NCBI GenBank assembly: GCA_015064625.1
Contig: SVRW01000006.1
Location: 16,692-80,691 of the forward strand
Source of the DNA: Oscillospiraceae bacterium
GTDB lineage: Bacteria > Bacillota > Clostridia > Oscillospirales > CAG-382
Length of the DNA: 64,000 nucleotides
Direction of reading: 5' to 3'
How positions within the stretch are numbered: position 1 is the first letter of the stretch; the number at the start of each line of letters is the position of its first letter. The notes under the pieces were generated by a model. The model was given only the letters and a program-made list of their open reading frames with translations, ran no database searches and had not been told where the DNA came from. This document shows, one piece after another, positions 1-7,886 of this stretch. Both the position numbers and the translations under genes were made by a program.

Positions 1-53
1 TACGGGTCACCAAAAACTGTTTTGTTTGCCGAAGGCAAACGGAACAGTTTTTT
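1..53 (+). terminator. tRNA(Lys)-like 3' tail plus intrinsic terminator
   Basis: The window opens on ACGGGTCACCA, which matches the acceptor 3' strand, discriminator and CCA of Clostridial tRNA-Lys (known family sequence). It is followed by a long hairpin, arms 15-30 and 34-49 around a GAA loop, and a T run at 48-53. This is either the end of a genuine tRNA-Lys lying to the left or the tail of another copy of the repeat at 75-248. The two cannot be told apart without upstream sequence. Confidence 0.6.
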
Positions 54-74
54 ATTTCTAAATAAAGTAAAGAA

Positions 75-248
75 GGGAATCGAACGGGTCGGTAGTGAAT
101 GACTCTCCGGGGGAGAGTCAGAGCCGACCCTGACTGAGACAATGGGGTCCCCGCAAAACAGAGTTTGGCGGGGGATATTCCAAGGCGAGAGCGATTCCCC
201 TACGGGTCACCAAAGGCGGATTTCGCGAAAGCGAGGTCCGCTTTTTTT
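75..248 (+). repeat. Structured repeat unit with tRNA-like 3' end and terminator
   Basis: The unit is bounded by an inverted pair, GGGAATCG at 75-82 and CGATTCCC at 192-199. Inside are a GGGTCGG/CCGACCC stem (86-92/124-130) enclosing a perfect TGACTCTCC/GGAGAGTCA hairpin (100-108/112-120), and a CCCCGC/GCGGGG hairpin (149-154/168-173). The right end reads CGATTCCCCTACGGGTCACCA (192-212), like a tRNA-Lys T-arm and acceptor end. An intrinsic terminator follows (stem 216-226/231-241, T run 242-248). It looks like a transcribed, structured non-coding RNA or a very small element targeting a tRNA end. I do not recognise a named family. Confidence 0.55.
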
Positions 249-259
249 CGTTCTAGGGT

Positions 260-328
260 GATGTCGCCCGACATCTCCCCAAATTGCATAATCTTTGGGG
301 GATATTTCAAGGCGACATCAATTCCCTT
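260..328 (+). repeat. Degenerate third copy of the structured repeat
   Basis: This segment aligns with the right half of the 75-199 unit: both contain GGGGGATATT(C/T)(C/T)AAGGCGA followed by ATTCCC. The internal hairpin is kept as CCCCAAA/TTTGGGG where the other copy has CCCCGC/GCGGGG, so base pairing is preserved while sequence changes. GATGTCGCC (260-268) pairs perfectly with GGCGACATC (311-319). There is no tRNA-like tail and no terminator, so it appears to be a decayed copy. Confidence 0.5.
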
Positions 329-380
329 ATATTTCAACAAAAATAACTTTGATATATTACAGTTGAGCTTTTTGCCCGCT

Positions 381-2120
381 TTACATCTTCTGCAAGTAAT
401 CCTTCATGAAGCTTGAATAGTCCTCACACATTTTTTCTGCAGTGTTTTTATTTTCGTGGGAAGCGAGGATATATATTTTAATTTTAGGCTCAGTTCCTGA
501 AGGTCTGACTAAAACGGAGGTTCCGTCTTTCAACGTGAATTTAAGCATATCTGCTACAGGCAAAGATGTATCGGCAGTTTTTTCTCCTGTGGTGATATCT
601 GTGGATACTCTTGATTTATAATCCATAAGAGCTGTGGTTGGCATTGAACAAATTGCTTTGGGCGGGTCGTTTCTGAGACTTCCCATAATCTCTCTCATTT
701 TGCTCATAGGATCGATTCCGCCGATAGCAACACTTACGGTTTTTTCTTCATAGAAGCCATGCTTTTTATATAAGTCTTGAAGAACATCCCAGAGTGTGAG
801 TCCTTTTGCTTTGAAGAAAGAAGCCATTTCTGCGATAAGCATAGTTGCGCCTACAGCATCCTTATCTCTTGAGTATGCGCCTGAAAGGAATCCGAAGCTT
901 TCTTCGTATCCAAAAATAAAAGTATGTTCGCCTGATGCTAAAAATTCTTTGATTTTTTCTCCGATGTATTTAAATCCCGTGAGAACACACATAGGTTTAA
1001 CACCTTGCGATTGGCAAATTGCATCAAAGAGGGGGCTTGAAACAACAGAACGAATAGCGGCGGAATTTTTCTCCAACGTTCCTGCTTCTATTTTCCCTTT
1101 AATTATATAGTCAACCAGCAATGCACCTATTTGGTTGCCTGTCAAGGTGATATACTCACCACTTGCGGATTTGATGGTAACGCCTGTTCTGTCTGCATCG
1201 GGGTCTGTTGCAACTATAAGCTCACATTTTCCGCCTGTTTCTTTATCGAGTTTTTTTGCTTCATTGAAACATTCGGGGTTTTCAGGGTTGGGAGATGCAA
1301 CTGTGGGGAAGTTACCGTCGGGGATTCTTTGACTTTCAACAACTTTGAGGTTGTTTATACCGCAAAGCTTTAAGAGTTCTGGAACTAATTTTGTACCTGT
1401 ACCGTGAACAGGGGTATATATCATATTGAGTGAATCTCCGTAATTTTTCGTTGCGTCAGGGGAGATTCTGCATTTCATAATTTCGGCTAAAAATCTTTCG
1501 TCTGTTTCGCTTCCGATAATTTTTATGAGACCTTCTTTTACGCCTTCGTTAAAATCTATTCTATGAACATCTTCGAAAATATCAAGCTTTGACGCCTTTT
1601 CACTTACAGTAGTAGCGTGAGCAGGAGGAAGCTGTGCTCCATCCTCCCAATAAACCTTATAACCATTATATTCCTTTGTATTGTGGGAAGCGGTTATGTT
1701 TATTCCTGAAATGCAACCATATTCAAGTATTGCGAAGGAAAGCTCGGGGGTTGGACGCAAATCGTCGAAAAAATATACCTTTATTCCCGAAAATGCCAAA
1801 ACTTCGGCTGCGATTTTTGCAAAAAGTTCAGAATTGTTTCTGCTATCATGAGCAATGGCAACCCCTCTTGATTCTGCATTCTGCTCTTTTATAAGGAGAG
1901 CGAGAGCTTGTGTTGTTTGTGCTACAGTATATACGTTCATGCCGGAAATGCCTTCACGCATAACGCTTCTTAAGCCTGCTGTACCAAATTCCATGGGAGC
2001 GGCAAATCTTATGGCGATTTCTTCATCATTACCTTTTATTTTAAGTAAAGCTTTTTTTGTTTCTTCGTCCAGATAGGGAGAGGAAATCCATTTTTCGTAT
2101 TGTGTCAATGCGTTTTTCAT
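381..2120 (-). CDS. pgcA: Phosphoglucomutase/phosphomannomutase (alpha-D-phosphohexomutase)
   Basis: This cytosolic enzyme interconverts hexose 1- and 6-phosphates, feeding UDP-sugar and cell-wall precursor synthesis. The 579-residue product has the family hallmarks in order: an active-site serine loop with TASHNTKEYNG, the metal-binding loop DPDADRTGV and the C-terminal phosphate-binding loop RPSGTEPKIKIY. Length fits the PgcA-type subfamily of Firmicutes. The ATG is preceded by AGGAG about seven bases away. It appears monocistronic, with a structured repeat array beyond its 3' end. Substrate preference (glucose or mannose) cannot be read from sequence; pgcA is the best symbol by length and similarity. 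Confidence 0.9.
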   Translation of the reverse strand: MKNALTQYEKWISSPYLDEETKKALLKIKGNDEEIAIRFAAPMEFGTAGLRSVMREGISGMNVYTVAQTTQALALLIKEQNAESRGVAIAHDSRNNSELFAKIAAEVLAFSGIKVYFFDDLRPTPELSFAILEYGCISGINITASHNTKEYNGYKVYWEDGAQLPPAHATTVSEKASKLDIFEDVHRIDFNEGVKEGLIKIIGSETDERFLAEIMKCRISPDATKNYGDSLNMIYTPVHGTGTKLVPELLKLCGINNLKVVESQRIPDGNFPTVASPNPENPECFNEAKKLDKETGGKCELIVATDPDADRTGVTIKSASGEYITLTGNQIGALLVDYIIKGKIEAGTLEKNSAAIRSVVSSPLFDAICQSQGVKPMCVLTGFKYIGEKIKEFLASGEHTFIFGYEESFGFLSGAYSRDKDAVGATMLIAEMASFFKAKGLTLWDVLQDLYKKHGFYEEKTVSVAIGGIDPMSKMREIMGSLRNDPPKAICSMPTTALMDYKSRVSTDITTGEKTADTSLPVADMLKFTLKDGTSVLVRPSGTEPKIKIYILASHENKNTAEKMCEDYSSFMKDYLQKM

Positions 2121-2177
2121 AATTTTTCTCCTGAATAGAAAGATTTATACATGATGAAATTAAAATTCCTGATAATA

Positions 2178-2217
2178 TTAAAAAATCCCGAATAAGCTTA
2201 GATTAAGCATATTCGGG
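2178..2217 (-). terminator. Intrinsic terminator of the small peptide gene
   Basis: Perfect CCCGAATA/TATTCGGG arms at 2187-2194 and 2210-2217, with further GCTTA-type pairing inside, are followed on the minus strand by a run of six T residues. It lies downstream of the minus-strand small ORF at 2374. Confidence 0.65.
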
Positions 2218-2373
2218 TCGCAAATTTTCCAACAAATTTATACAATAAAATATCCAATTATTGCAATATTGCCTTAAACCGTTTTTTCAAGATGCATTTG
2301 ATTCGCTGTAATATTGATATGGCAAATAATATGCAATTTTAATTATGAATTGAAAGGATTGGCGCAAAAACCT

Positions 2374-2583
2374 TTAGTCTTCCCACCAACCGTCGCCATC
2401 GAATATATTATCCCCGCCTTGACCTGTTTCAAAACTGCCTCGGGTGATGTCACTTTCAAACATAAATTTAACTATAGTAAGGGTGGGCTTTTCATATGCT
2501 TTTTTAGATTCTATTACCGTGAATTCTTCAGCAGACAAACCCAGAGTTTTGCTTGCCGGTAAGCCGTTCTCTTTGCGCATCAT
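2374..2583 (-). CDS. Small acidic peptide, possible RiPP-type precursor
   Basis: About 69 residues when started at the ATGATG preceded by GGAGGAG (2592-2598); a longer frame with 15 more residues has no comparable ribosome binding site. The sequence carries a YEKPTLTIVKF-type segment followed by an SDITRGSF stretch, and ends in a Gly/Asp/Trp-rich tail (GQGGDNIFDGDGWWED). The pattern 'EKPxLxxxxF...DIxxxS' is familiar from short uncharacterised Clostridial peptides that often end in a Gly- or Ser-rich core. No modification enzyme or transporter gene lies beside it, so a modified-peptide role is only inference. It has its own terminator and an AT-rich upstream region. Confidence 0.55.
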   Translation of the reverse strand: MMRKENGLPASKTLGLSAEEFTVIESKKAYEKPTLTIVKFMFESDITRGSFETGQGGDNIFDGDGWWED

Positions 2584-3158
2584 TTGACCACACTCCTCCA
2601 ATCTACAAAAATTTATAGTAATTTGCAATAATACAAGGGAAAAAACGATTTCTGATTAAGATGAAAATTCGATATATCCCTTTATACTCAATTAACATTT
2701 TCATTCTAACAAAAAAACATTGGTTTGTCAATAGGTTTTTTTAAAAAAGTTTTATTTATTTGTCTGATTGTCGAGGGAAAATTCTTTGATATATGGTCAA
2801 AATGCACAAAAGACAGAATTTTTTAGAAAAAACGAGGGCTATGATGGAAATTAGCATCCAAATAAAAAGCAAAAAAACAGTATATAAAAAACAAAAACCT
2901 TATATAAAACTCTATTTTTGACTTTTGAATTTTTTTTTGAAAATGACTTTCTTAGATTTCAAGAAAATTAAAGATTGTTTTCTGCTTTGAGATATTATTG
3001 AAAAAAGCATGTGAAAGAGTTGAAAAATGAATATAAGCCTTATATAAAACAAATGTGATCTAAAAAGAAAATATTGTGTACAATCATTTATTTGTTGAAA
3101 ATGCAAACACTATATGTAGTGGTTGTCGTATTTCTACGACAAGTTTTATTATATTTAG
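2584..3158. other. AT-rich intergenic region without a supported gene
   Basis: This 575-bp stretch is very AT-rich with A and T runs. It holds a direct repeat CCTTATATAAAAC (about 2898-2910 and 3034-3046) and a hairpin TTGTCGTA/TACGACAA at 3124-3143, just beyond the 3' end of the small ORF at 3159. The hairpin lacks a proper T run on the minus strand. The only ORF of note on either strand has no ribosome binding site and Lys/Phe-rich low-complexity composition. I see no gene here. Confidence 0.5.
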
Positions 3159-3344
3159 TCAGCACATTTTTTCATCGATTTTGTTTTCTACCCGCTTTAT
3201 CGCTTTTTTTGCTTTTTTCTTCATGAGATAGCAAACGTCTGCGTTTTCTTCAAATAAGCATAAAGCCATAGAAGCGGATACGAAAGCTATTATTGCTCCG
3301 AGGGCACTTGATGCGAATAATATGCAATTTTTTGTGGATTTCAT
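3159..3344 (-). CDS. Small single-pass membrane protein, unknown function
   Basis: This 61-residue product has a short basic start, one hydrophobic segment (about residues 8-30, CILFASSALGAIIAFVSASMALC) and a charged Lys/Glu tail (KKKAKKAIKRVENKIDEK) likely to be helical and cytoplasmic. The layout recalls YtxH-like small membrane proteins, but similarity is not strong enough to assign it. The ATG is preceded by AGAGGAGAG at a normal distance, which is the main support for a real gene. It stands alone. Confidence 0.5.
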   Translation of the reverse strand: MKSTKNCILFASSALGAIIAFVSASMALCLFEENADVCYLMKKKAKKAIKRVENKIDEKMC

Positions 3345-3478
3345 TTACATCTCTCCTCTTTGGATTTATAAATAATTTTCCCTCGGAACAAATAATTATA
3401 CTTTATTTAATTTTGAAAAATATTGAAATGATTCAAAAAACAAAAAGGGATGCAAATTTTTATTCACATCCCAGAAGG

Positions 3479-4699
3479 TTATTTAATTTTTTCCCAAGTA
3501 CCCGTATAATTTATCGAGATATCCTTAGCTGTTTGTGCTTCGTCTTTAATAAAATAAGAAACGTTGTCCACCGTCCAGTTATTCCCATCTTGAAAGACGG
3601 CTTTTGAAAGATTGCATTTTGAAAAGGCATTTCTTCCTATTGTTGTAACGTCTTTGGGAATCAATATTTCCGTCAGCGATGAGCAACCGAGAAACGAATT
3701 TTCGCTAATTGTTTTCATAGAGGAAGGCAAAACGACTTCTTTTAAGGATGTGCAGCCTTCAAAAGCAAAAGCTCCAATTTTTGTAACTCCCTCGGGAATA
3801 ACTATTTTTTCTATAGCGGTGCAATCGCAAAATGCTTCATCGGGAATATGGGTTATTCCTACAGGCAACGTCAATGAAGTAAGCCCTGAATTTACGGCTT
3901 TTTTGTAATCTCCTGCTAAAACGTTTTGGAAAGCTTCGAAAAGAAATGAATCTTTTTTGTTCGTCAAAACCAAAAGCTCTATTGCTTTTTCGTAATTGCC
4001 ATCGTTTGCTAAAGATAACGCATAAAGCGCCGCGTTGTTTTCTAATAAGATTGTGCTTTCTCCAAGCTCCTTTAATGCATGGTAGGCTTCAACGTATTTC
4101 CCATCATATAAAAGGCTTATCGCTTTTTCTCGCTTTTTTTCGTGATTGATTTTTAAAAAAATCAAAGCAGAAACAGATGAAAATGCAAGAATAAAAGCGA
4201 GAACAAAAGTAAAAACTTTTTTGTTCTTTTTTTTCTTTTGCGTTTTGTTTCTCAAGCTTGAAGCAAGCAGCTCTTGTTCCTTTTCCGCATTTTTCTGCCA
4301 AGGGCTCTTTCGATTTTTAATTTCGTCAGCTTTTCTTTTCTCTTCTTCTAAAGCTTTTGCTTTCTCTTCCGCATTTTTTTTCGCTTCAAATTCTTTTGCT
4401 TTCTTTGCGTTCCTTTTATTTATGAGGATAAGACAATGGTCCAATGCAACAGTCAGATCCTTGCCACCGTAAAGCATGGCTTTTTTATAATTTTCACTTG
4501 AATCAAAAGGTTCTTCCAAGGTTTCCAGCTCGGAAAGCTTGGAAAGTCCCTTTTCTATAAGAAGCAATCCTGCATAAGCCTGACCGTTTTTTGAGTCTTT
4601 TTGTAGAACTTCTTCAAATAATTGCTTTGATTTTTCAGCTTCCCCTTTTTCCAATTCTTCGAAGCCTTGTTTTAATTTGGATATAATTTCAGTAATCAT
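3479..4699 (-). CDS. TPR-like/BspA-type LRR membrane protein
   Basis: The 406-residue product is modular. An N-terminal helical TPR-like region (1-90) is followed by a Lys/Glu/Ala-rich coiled coil (95-150), one transmembrane helix (about 161-183), a second TPR-like stretch (190-262), and about four BspA-type leucine-rich repeats (273-368) of the form 'LPxGvTxIgxxAFxxCxxLxxIxIP'. The N-terminus should be cytosolic and the LRR part outside. It probably acts as a scaffold or protein-binding component, and the ligand is unknown. The gene follows the 2-hydroxyacid dehydrogenase by about 30 bp on the same strand and may share its transcript. Confidence 0.75.
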   Translation of the reverse strand: MITEIISKLKQGFEELEKGEAEKSKQLFEEVLQKDSKNGQAYAGLLLIEKGLSKLSELETLEEPFDSSENYKKAMLYGGKDLTVALDHCLILINKRNAKKAKEFEAKKNAEEKAKALEEEKRKADEIKNRKSPWQKNAEKEQELLASSLRNKTQKKKKNKKVFTFVLAFILAFSSVSALIFLKINHEKKREKAISLLYDGKYVEAYHALKELGESTILLENNAALYALSLANDGNYEKAIELLVLTNKKDSFLFEAFQNVLAGDYKKAVNSGLTSLTLPVGITHIPDEAFCDCTAIEKIVIPEGVTKIGAFAFEGCTSLKEVVLPSSMKTISENSFLGCSSLTEILIPKDVTTIGRNAFSKCNLSKAVFQDGNNWTVDNVSYFIKDEAQTAKDISINYTGTWEKIK

Positions 4700-4729
4700 G
4701 CCTTATCCTTGAATAAACTTTGGATTTCG

Positions 4730-5680
4730 TTATTCTCCATGAGTACCATGGATACAAGTTCCTTTATAATCTGTTCGTCTTTCCATGTACGTTTTCAAAT
4801 TTTCGAAAATAAGATTTTTAAGACGTTTATCGTTGCCGTCAGATACAAAAGAATTATGCGGAGAAACGGAAACATTTGAAAATGTCCATAGAGGAGAGCT
4901 TTCAGAAAGAGGCTCTGTTTCGAAAACGTCCAATGCGGCATATATTTTGCCTTCTTTCAGGACATCTATGAATGCTTCTTCGTCGATGAGTCCGCCACGA
5001 GCCATATTGATAAGAAGGCTTCCTTCTTTGAGAATAGAGAGGGCTTCTTTGTTAAAAAGACCTTTGGTTTCGCTTGTAAGCGGTAAAGTGAGAATAACGA
5101 CGTCCGCATCCTTCAAGGCTTCTTCAAGCTGTGAAACGTTAAGATATTTCGAAACGTAAGGAGATTCCACGGGGAATACGTCAACGGCGGTAACTTTGCA
5201 GCCGAATGCAGAAAAGCGTTTTCCGCATTCTGCACCAATGCTTCCGAAGCCTACGATGCAAACGTTTTTCTCGTTAAGCTCCGTAAGCGTTCTGCTTTTT
5301 TCCCACTTTTTGTTTTTTTGATTTTCCTCAAAAAAGGACGTTTGCTTCACATGGTCAAGAGCTTTGCACATTGCCCATTCTGCCATGGGAATACTGTAAA
5401 CTCCTCTTGCTGTTTGCAAGGAGATTCCCTTACGTACAACCTTTTCCATGGGAACTCTGTCAGTTCCTGCGCTTGTGAGCTGGATATATTTAAGGGATGA
5501 AAATTTGTCTATATCGTTATTTACAAAAAGAGAATTGCATATAACAGCTTCGTAAATGCTAACGTCTATATCAGTTTCAAATCTTTCGTCCTGCAAAAAC
5601 GTAACGTTTCCTGCGATGGATTCAAGAATTTTCATTTCTTCGTTTGTAAGCTTTAATGCACCTGTTACGAGAATATCCAT
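4730..5680 (-). CDS. D-isomer-specific 2-hydroxyacid dehydrogenase
   Basis: An NAD(P)-dependent cytosolic oxidoreductase of the D-2-hydroxyacid dehydrogenase family, 316 residues. The Rossmann fingerprint GFGSIG lies at 144-149, and the three catalytic positions are visible: Arg228 in NMARGGLID, Glu254 in DVFETEPL and His275 in SPHNSF. The substrate is not deducible; phosphoglycerate, hydroxypyruvate and 2-keto acids are all possible for the family. GAGGT seven bases before the ATG overlaps the end of the upstream kinase-like gene, so these two are translationally close and probably one operon. Confidence 0.85.
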   Translation of the reverse strand: MDILVTGALKLTNEEMKILESIAGNVTFLQDERFETDIDVSIYEAVICNSLFVNNDIDKFSSLKYIQLTSAGTDRVPMEKVVRKGISLQTARGVYSIPMAEWAMCKALDHVKQTSFFEENQKNKKWEKSRTLTELNEKNVCIVGFGSIGAECGKRFSAFGCKVTAVDVFPVESPYVSKYLNVSQLEEALKDADVVILTLPLTSETKGLFNKEALSILKEGSLLINMARGGLIDEEAFIDVLKEGKIYAALDVFETEPLSESSPLWTFSNVSVSPHNSFVSDGNDKRLKNLIFENLKTYMERRTDYKGTCIHGTHGE

Positions 5681-5683
5681 GAT

Positions 5684-6286
5684 TTATACCTCTATCTTTC
5701 CTGCGAAAAATTCTTTAACAGCTAATTGGGCAATTCTTGCAGTTGCATCGATTCCAGGTTTACTGTTCAGGAGTAAATCGTAGTTTTTGTAATCTCCCCA
5801 TTTCATATGGGTGTTAAACTGATAGTAATCCGCTCTTTCTCTGTCTTTACGGGTTATATAACGTTCAAGATTCTTCTCTTCACAGCCATAATGGTCGCGG
5901 ACACGATTCATTCTATGCTCGAAAGGTGCATAAACAAAGATGTTGAAGCAGTTTGCGAAATCCTTTAATATATAGTCTGCACATCTTCCTACGATGACAC
6001 AGCTTTCCGTCTTTGCTAAATCTTTGATAATATTCGATTGGGCGATATAAACCATATCGGATATAGGCAAGGTCTGCACTGACATTTGTAAGGAATATAA
6101 AAAGCTGCTTGTTTTTTTCTGCTCATGCATCTTGATGATATCTTCGGAAAGTCCGCTTTTTTTAGCGGCAAGGGTAATCATTTCTTTATCATAACATGGG
6201 ATGCCCAGAAGCTCAGCAAGCTTTCTTGCGACCATATGTCCCCCTGAACCATGTTCTCTGCCCACAGTGATAACGTAATTGTTCAT
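5684..6286 (-). CDS. Cytidylate kinase-like protein
   Basis: The 200-residue product belongs to the cytidylate-kinase-like P-loop family (PF13189 type). The N-terminus ITVGREHGSGGHMVARKLAE carries the Walker-A-like loop, followed by the usual LGIPCYDKEMI segment and the basic lid RKDRERADYY. These proteins phosphorylate unidentified nucleotide-like substrates and are distinct from true Cmk. GGGAGGT precedes the ATG at six bases. It is first in a three-gene minus-strand cluster with the dehydrogenase and the LRR protein, and its promoter must lie in or beyond the tandem repeat upstream. Confidence 0.8.
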   Translation of the reverse strand: MNNYVITVGREHGSGGHMVARKLAELLGIPCYDKEMITLAAKKSGLSEDIIKMHEQKKTSSFLYSLQMSVQTLPISDMVYIAQSNIIKDLAKTESCVIVGRCADYILKDFANCFNIFVYAPFEHRMNRVRDHYGCEEKNLERYITRKDRERADYYQFNTHMKWGDYKNYDLLLNSKPGIDATARIAQLAVKEFFAGKIEV

Positions 6287-6333
6287 AATGTACCTCCCGA
6301 AATTACTTCTTTTGATTTTGCTGCAAATCGAGT

Positions 6334-6582
6334 ATTTCTGCTATTATATCGTGAGTAAAAACACTTGCTCGCAAGGGTGTTTTTACGACCCGATTCAATG
6401 ACGCAGGCGCACAAAGTGCGCAAGGGTGAAACCCAAATACTTGCGAAGCAAGGATTTCTGCTATTATATCGTGAGTAAAAACACTTGCTTGCAAGGGTGT
6501 TTTTACGACCCGATTCAATGACGCAGGCGCACAAAGTGCGCAAGGGTGAAACCCGAATACTTGCGAAGCAAGGATTTCTGCG
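6334..6582. repeat. Two-copy 120-bp tandem repeat with hairpins
   Basis: Units at 6334-6453 and 6454-6573 are identical but for two bases, and a third copy starts (ATTTCTGC, 6574-6581). Each unit holds a strong hairpin (TAAAAACAC/GTGTTTTTA arms with an inner TTGC/GCAA stem) and a GCGCAC/GTGCGC hairpin. Two long minus-strand frames run through it, but they repeat with the DNA period and lack ribosome binding sites, so I treat it as non-coding. It sits between two minus-strand genes, upstream of the cytidylate-kinase-like gene. Confidence 0.85.
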
Positions 6583-6632
6583 TACATTATAACATCAAAG
6601 AAGCTAAAATTCAAGAGCTTTTTTGAAAGGGG

Positions 6633-7679
6633 TTAAGAGTTTCCGAAAAGAGAAATTATAATGGATTGTGCAAGACAGTCAAGCCCCTCTTTGTTTAAGG
6701 CTGAAACGTATATTTTTTCAAGGCTTTCGTGACAAATCATAGCTTCTTTGATATAGCTTTGTGCTTCCTTAAGAATAAGAGCTTTTGTTTTTTTGAGGAA
6801 CTTCGTTTTCTCTTTGTTTCTGCTGGAAAGCTCTGCAATCTCAAAACGTTTCGAGGATATTTTTTCTCCATCACTGTAGTATGCAGAGGATACGTAAAAT
6901 CTTTTTGACTCTGGAAAATAAATTGCACCCGTTTGGGTTGTTTCCAAAGGATCGGGAGAGCATACGGCGCAAAGCTTATATTCTGTTGCCAACAGCTTTA
7001 AAGTTCCTAAAATAAAGGATGAGAAGCGTTCCCCGATGGAAAAAATATTAACATCTGAATCTGTAGGACAGAGAGATGAAACACCGTTTTTGCCGAAGGC
7101 AAGGAAAACTTTTTGCAAGACTTCTCCCTCTTTTTTGAATTTTTGCTCTTTCAGAATAACGTTTCTGCAAAATCTGAAGCCTTTTGCTTTATCGTAACAG
7201 CCTTCTGTCAAATCTCTTTCTATCCCACTGAGAACTGATGCTGTGTAAAGTAAAGATTGTGCCTGTCGGAATAAGACCTTTTTTTCATCAGATAACTTTA
7301 TTATTTCGTCAGAGCTTCTTTCTATTTCTTTTTCTGATATAAAATCTCCTGTGTTTATTATGGTGTCAATAGCTTTTGGGTATGATGCTTCCATAACGTG
7401 AGGGGCAGTACCGTCAACTATAGCAAAAGAGCGTACGGGAATGACAACGCCGTCAAGGGAATTCGGGTCAGAGGAACAGTATATTCGTTCTACGTTTTCT
7501 CCCGCCGCTTCCGCTGCTGAGGCTATTTTTTTCATTAGCGTGGATTTTCCCGACCCCGCTGTTCCTTTTATTATATAAATTTTTTTCATTCCGTCTATGG
7601 CGGAGGGTAGGAAATTTGTAAATCCTCCCCCGCTTAAAGTTCCTGCAAAATATTTAGCTACGTGAGGTCTTGTTTCCAT
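6633..7679 (-). CDS. P-loop ATPase, PRK06851-type, unknown role
   Basis: The 348-residue protein has a clear Walker A, IKGTAGSGKSTLMKKI (about residues 33-48), soon followed by IYCSSDPNSLDGV and FAIVDGTAPHV, a pattern typical of the uncharacterised PRK06851 ATPase family. Family members usually have a duplicated P-loop domain; here the C-terminal half (AVCSPDPLETTQTGAIYF) keeps the fold signature but no second Walker A is evident. AAGGAGA lies eight bases before the ATG. No function is established for the family. The gene is divergent from the nucleotidyltransferase gene at 7887. Confidence 0.75.
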   Translation of the reverse strand: METRPHVAKYFAGTLSGGGFTNFLPSAIDGMKKIYIIKGTAGSGKSTLMKKIASAAEAAGENVERIYCSSDPNSLDGVVIPVRSFAIVDGTAPHVMEASYPKAIDTIINTGDFISEKEIERSSDEIIKLSDEKKVLFRQAQSLLYTASVLSGIERDLTEGCYDKAKGFRFCRNVILKEQKFKKEGEVLQKVFLAFGKNGVSSLCPTDSDVNIFSIGERFSSFILGTLKLLATEYKLCAVCSPDPLETTQTGAIYFPESKRFYVSSAYYSDGEKISSKRFEIAELSSRNKEKTKFLKKTKALILKEAQSYIKEAMICHESLEKIYVSALNKEGLDCLAQSIIISLFGNS

Positions 7680-7759
7680 AAGACAGTTCTCCTTGTGATA
7701 ATTTTCTGTTTTTTATCAAAAAGTTTAAAATATATAAAAAAACTGTTGATTTTTGGGTG

Positions 7760-7788
7760 TTGATTTTTGCATAAAGATTAGATATAAT
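7760..7788 (+). promoter_or_regulatory. Sigma-A type promoter for the nucleotidyltransferase gene
   Basis: TTGATT at 7760-7765 and TATAAT at 7783-7788 are separated by 17 bp, about 100 bp upstream of the start codon at 7887. Confidence 0.6.
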
Positions 7789-7886
7789 AACAAGATAGGA
7801 TATCTATGGTTTATTTTATGCAAAATACATCAAAGACGTCCGAAAATGGATTCCTAAAAATAAAAAAATTTCAGGAGACAGTATTT

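Noticed and set aside
75-212. A complete tRNA gene
   Set aside because: Only the acceptor and part of the T-arm match tRNA-Lys; no D-arm or anticodon arm can be folded in the right places.
165-416. Plus-strand ORF of 83 residues
   Set aside because: It lies across the structured repeats and a terminator, has no ribosome binding site, and ends inside the phosphohexomutase gene.
2912-3106. Minus-strand ORF of 64 residues
   Set aside because: Phe/Lys/Ser low-complexity sequence in very AT-rich DNA without a ribosome binding site.
6283-6614. Two overlapping minus-strand ORFs of 86 and 103 residues
   Set aside because: Both translate the 120-bp tandem repeat and so repeat with it; no ribosome binding site. 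The repeat is not CRISPR-like because unit length and lack of spacers do not fit.
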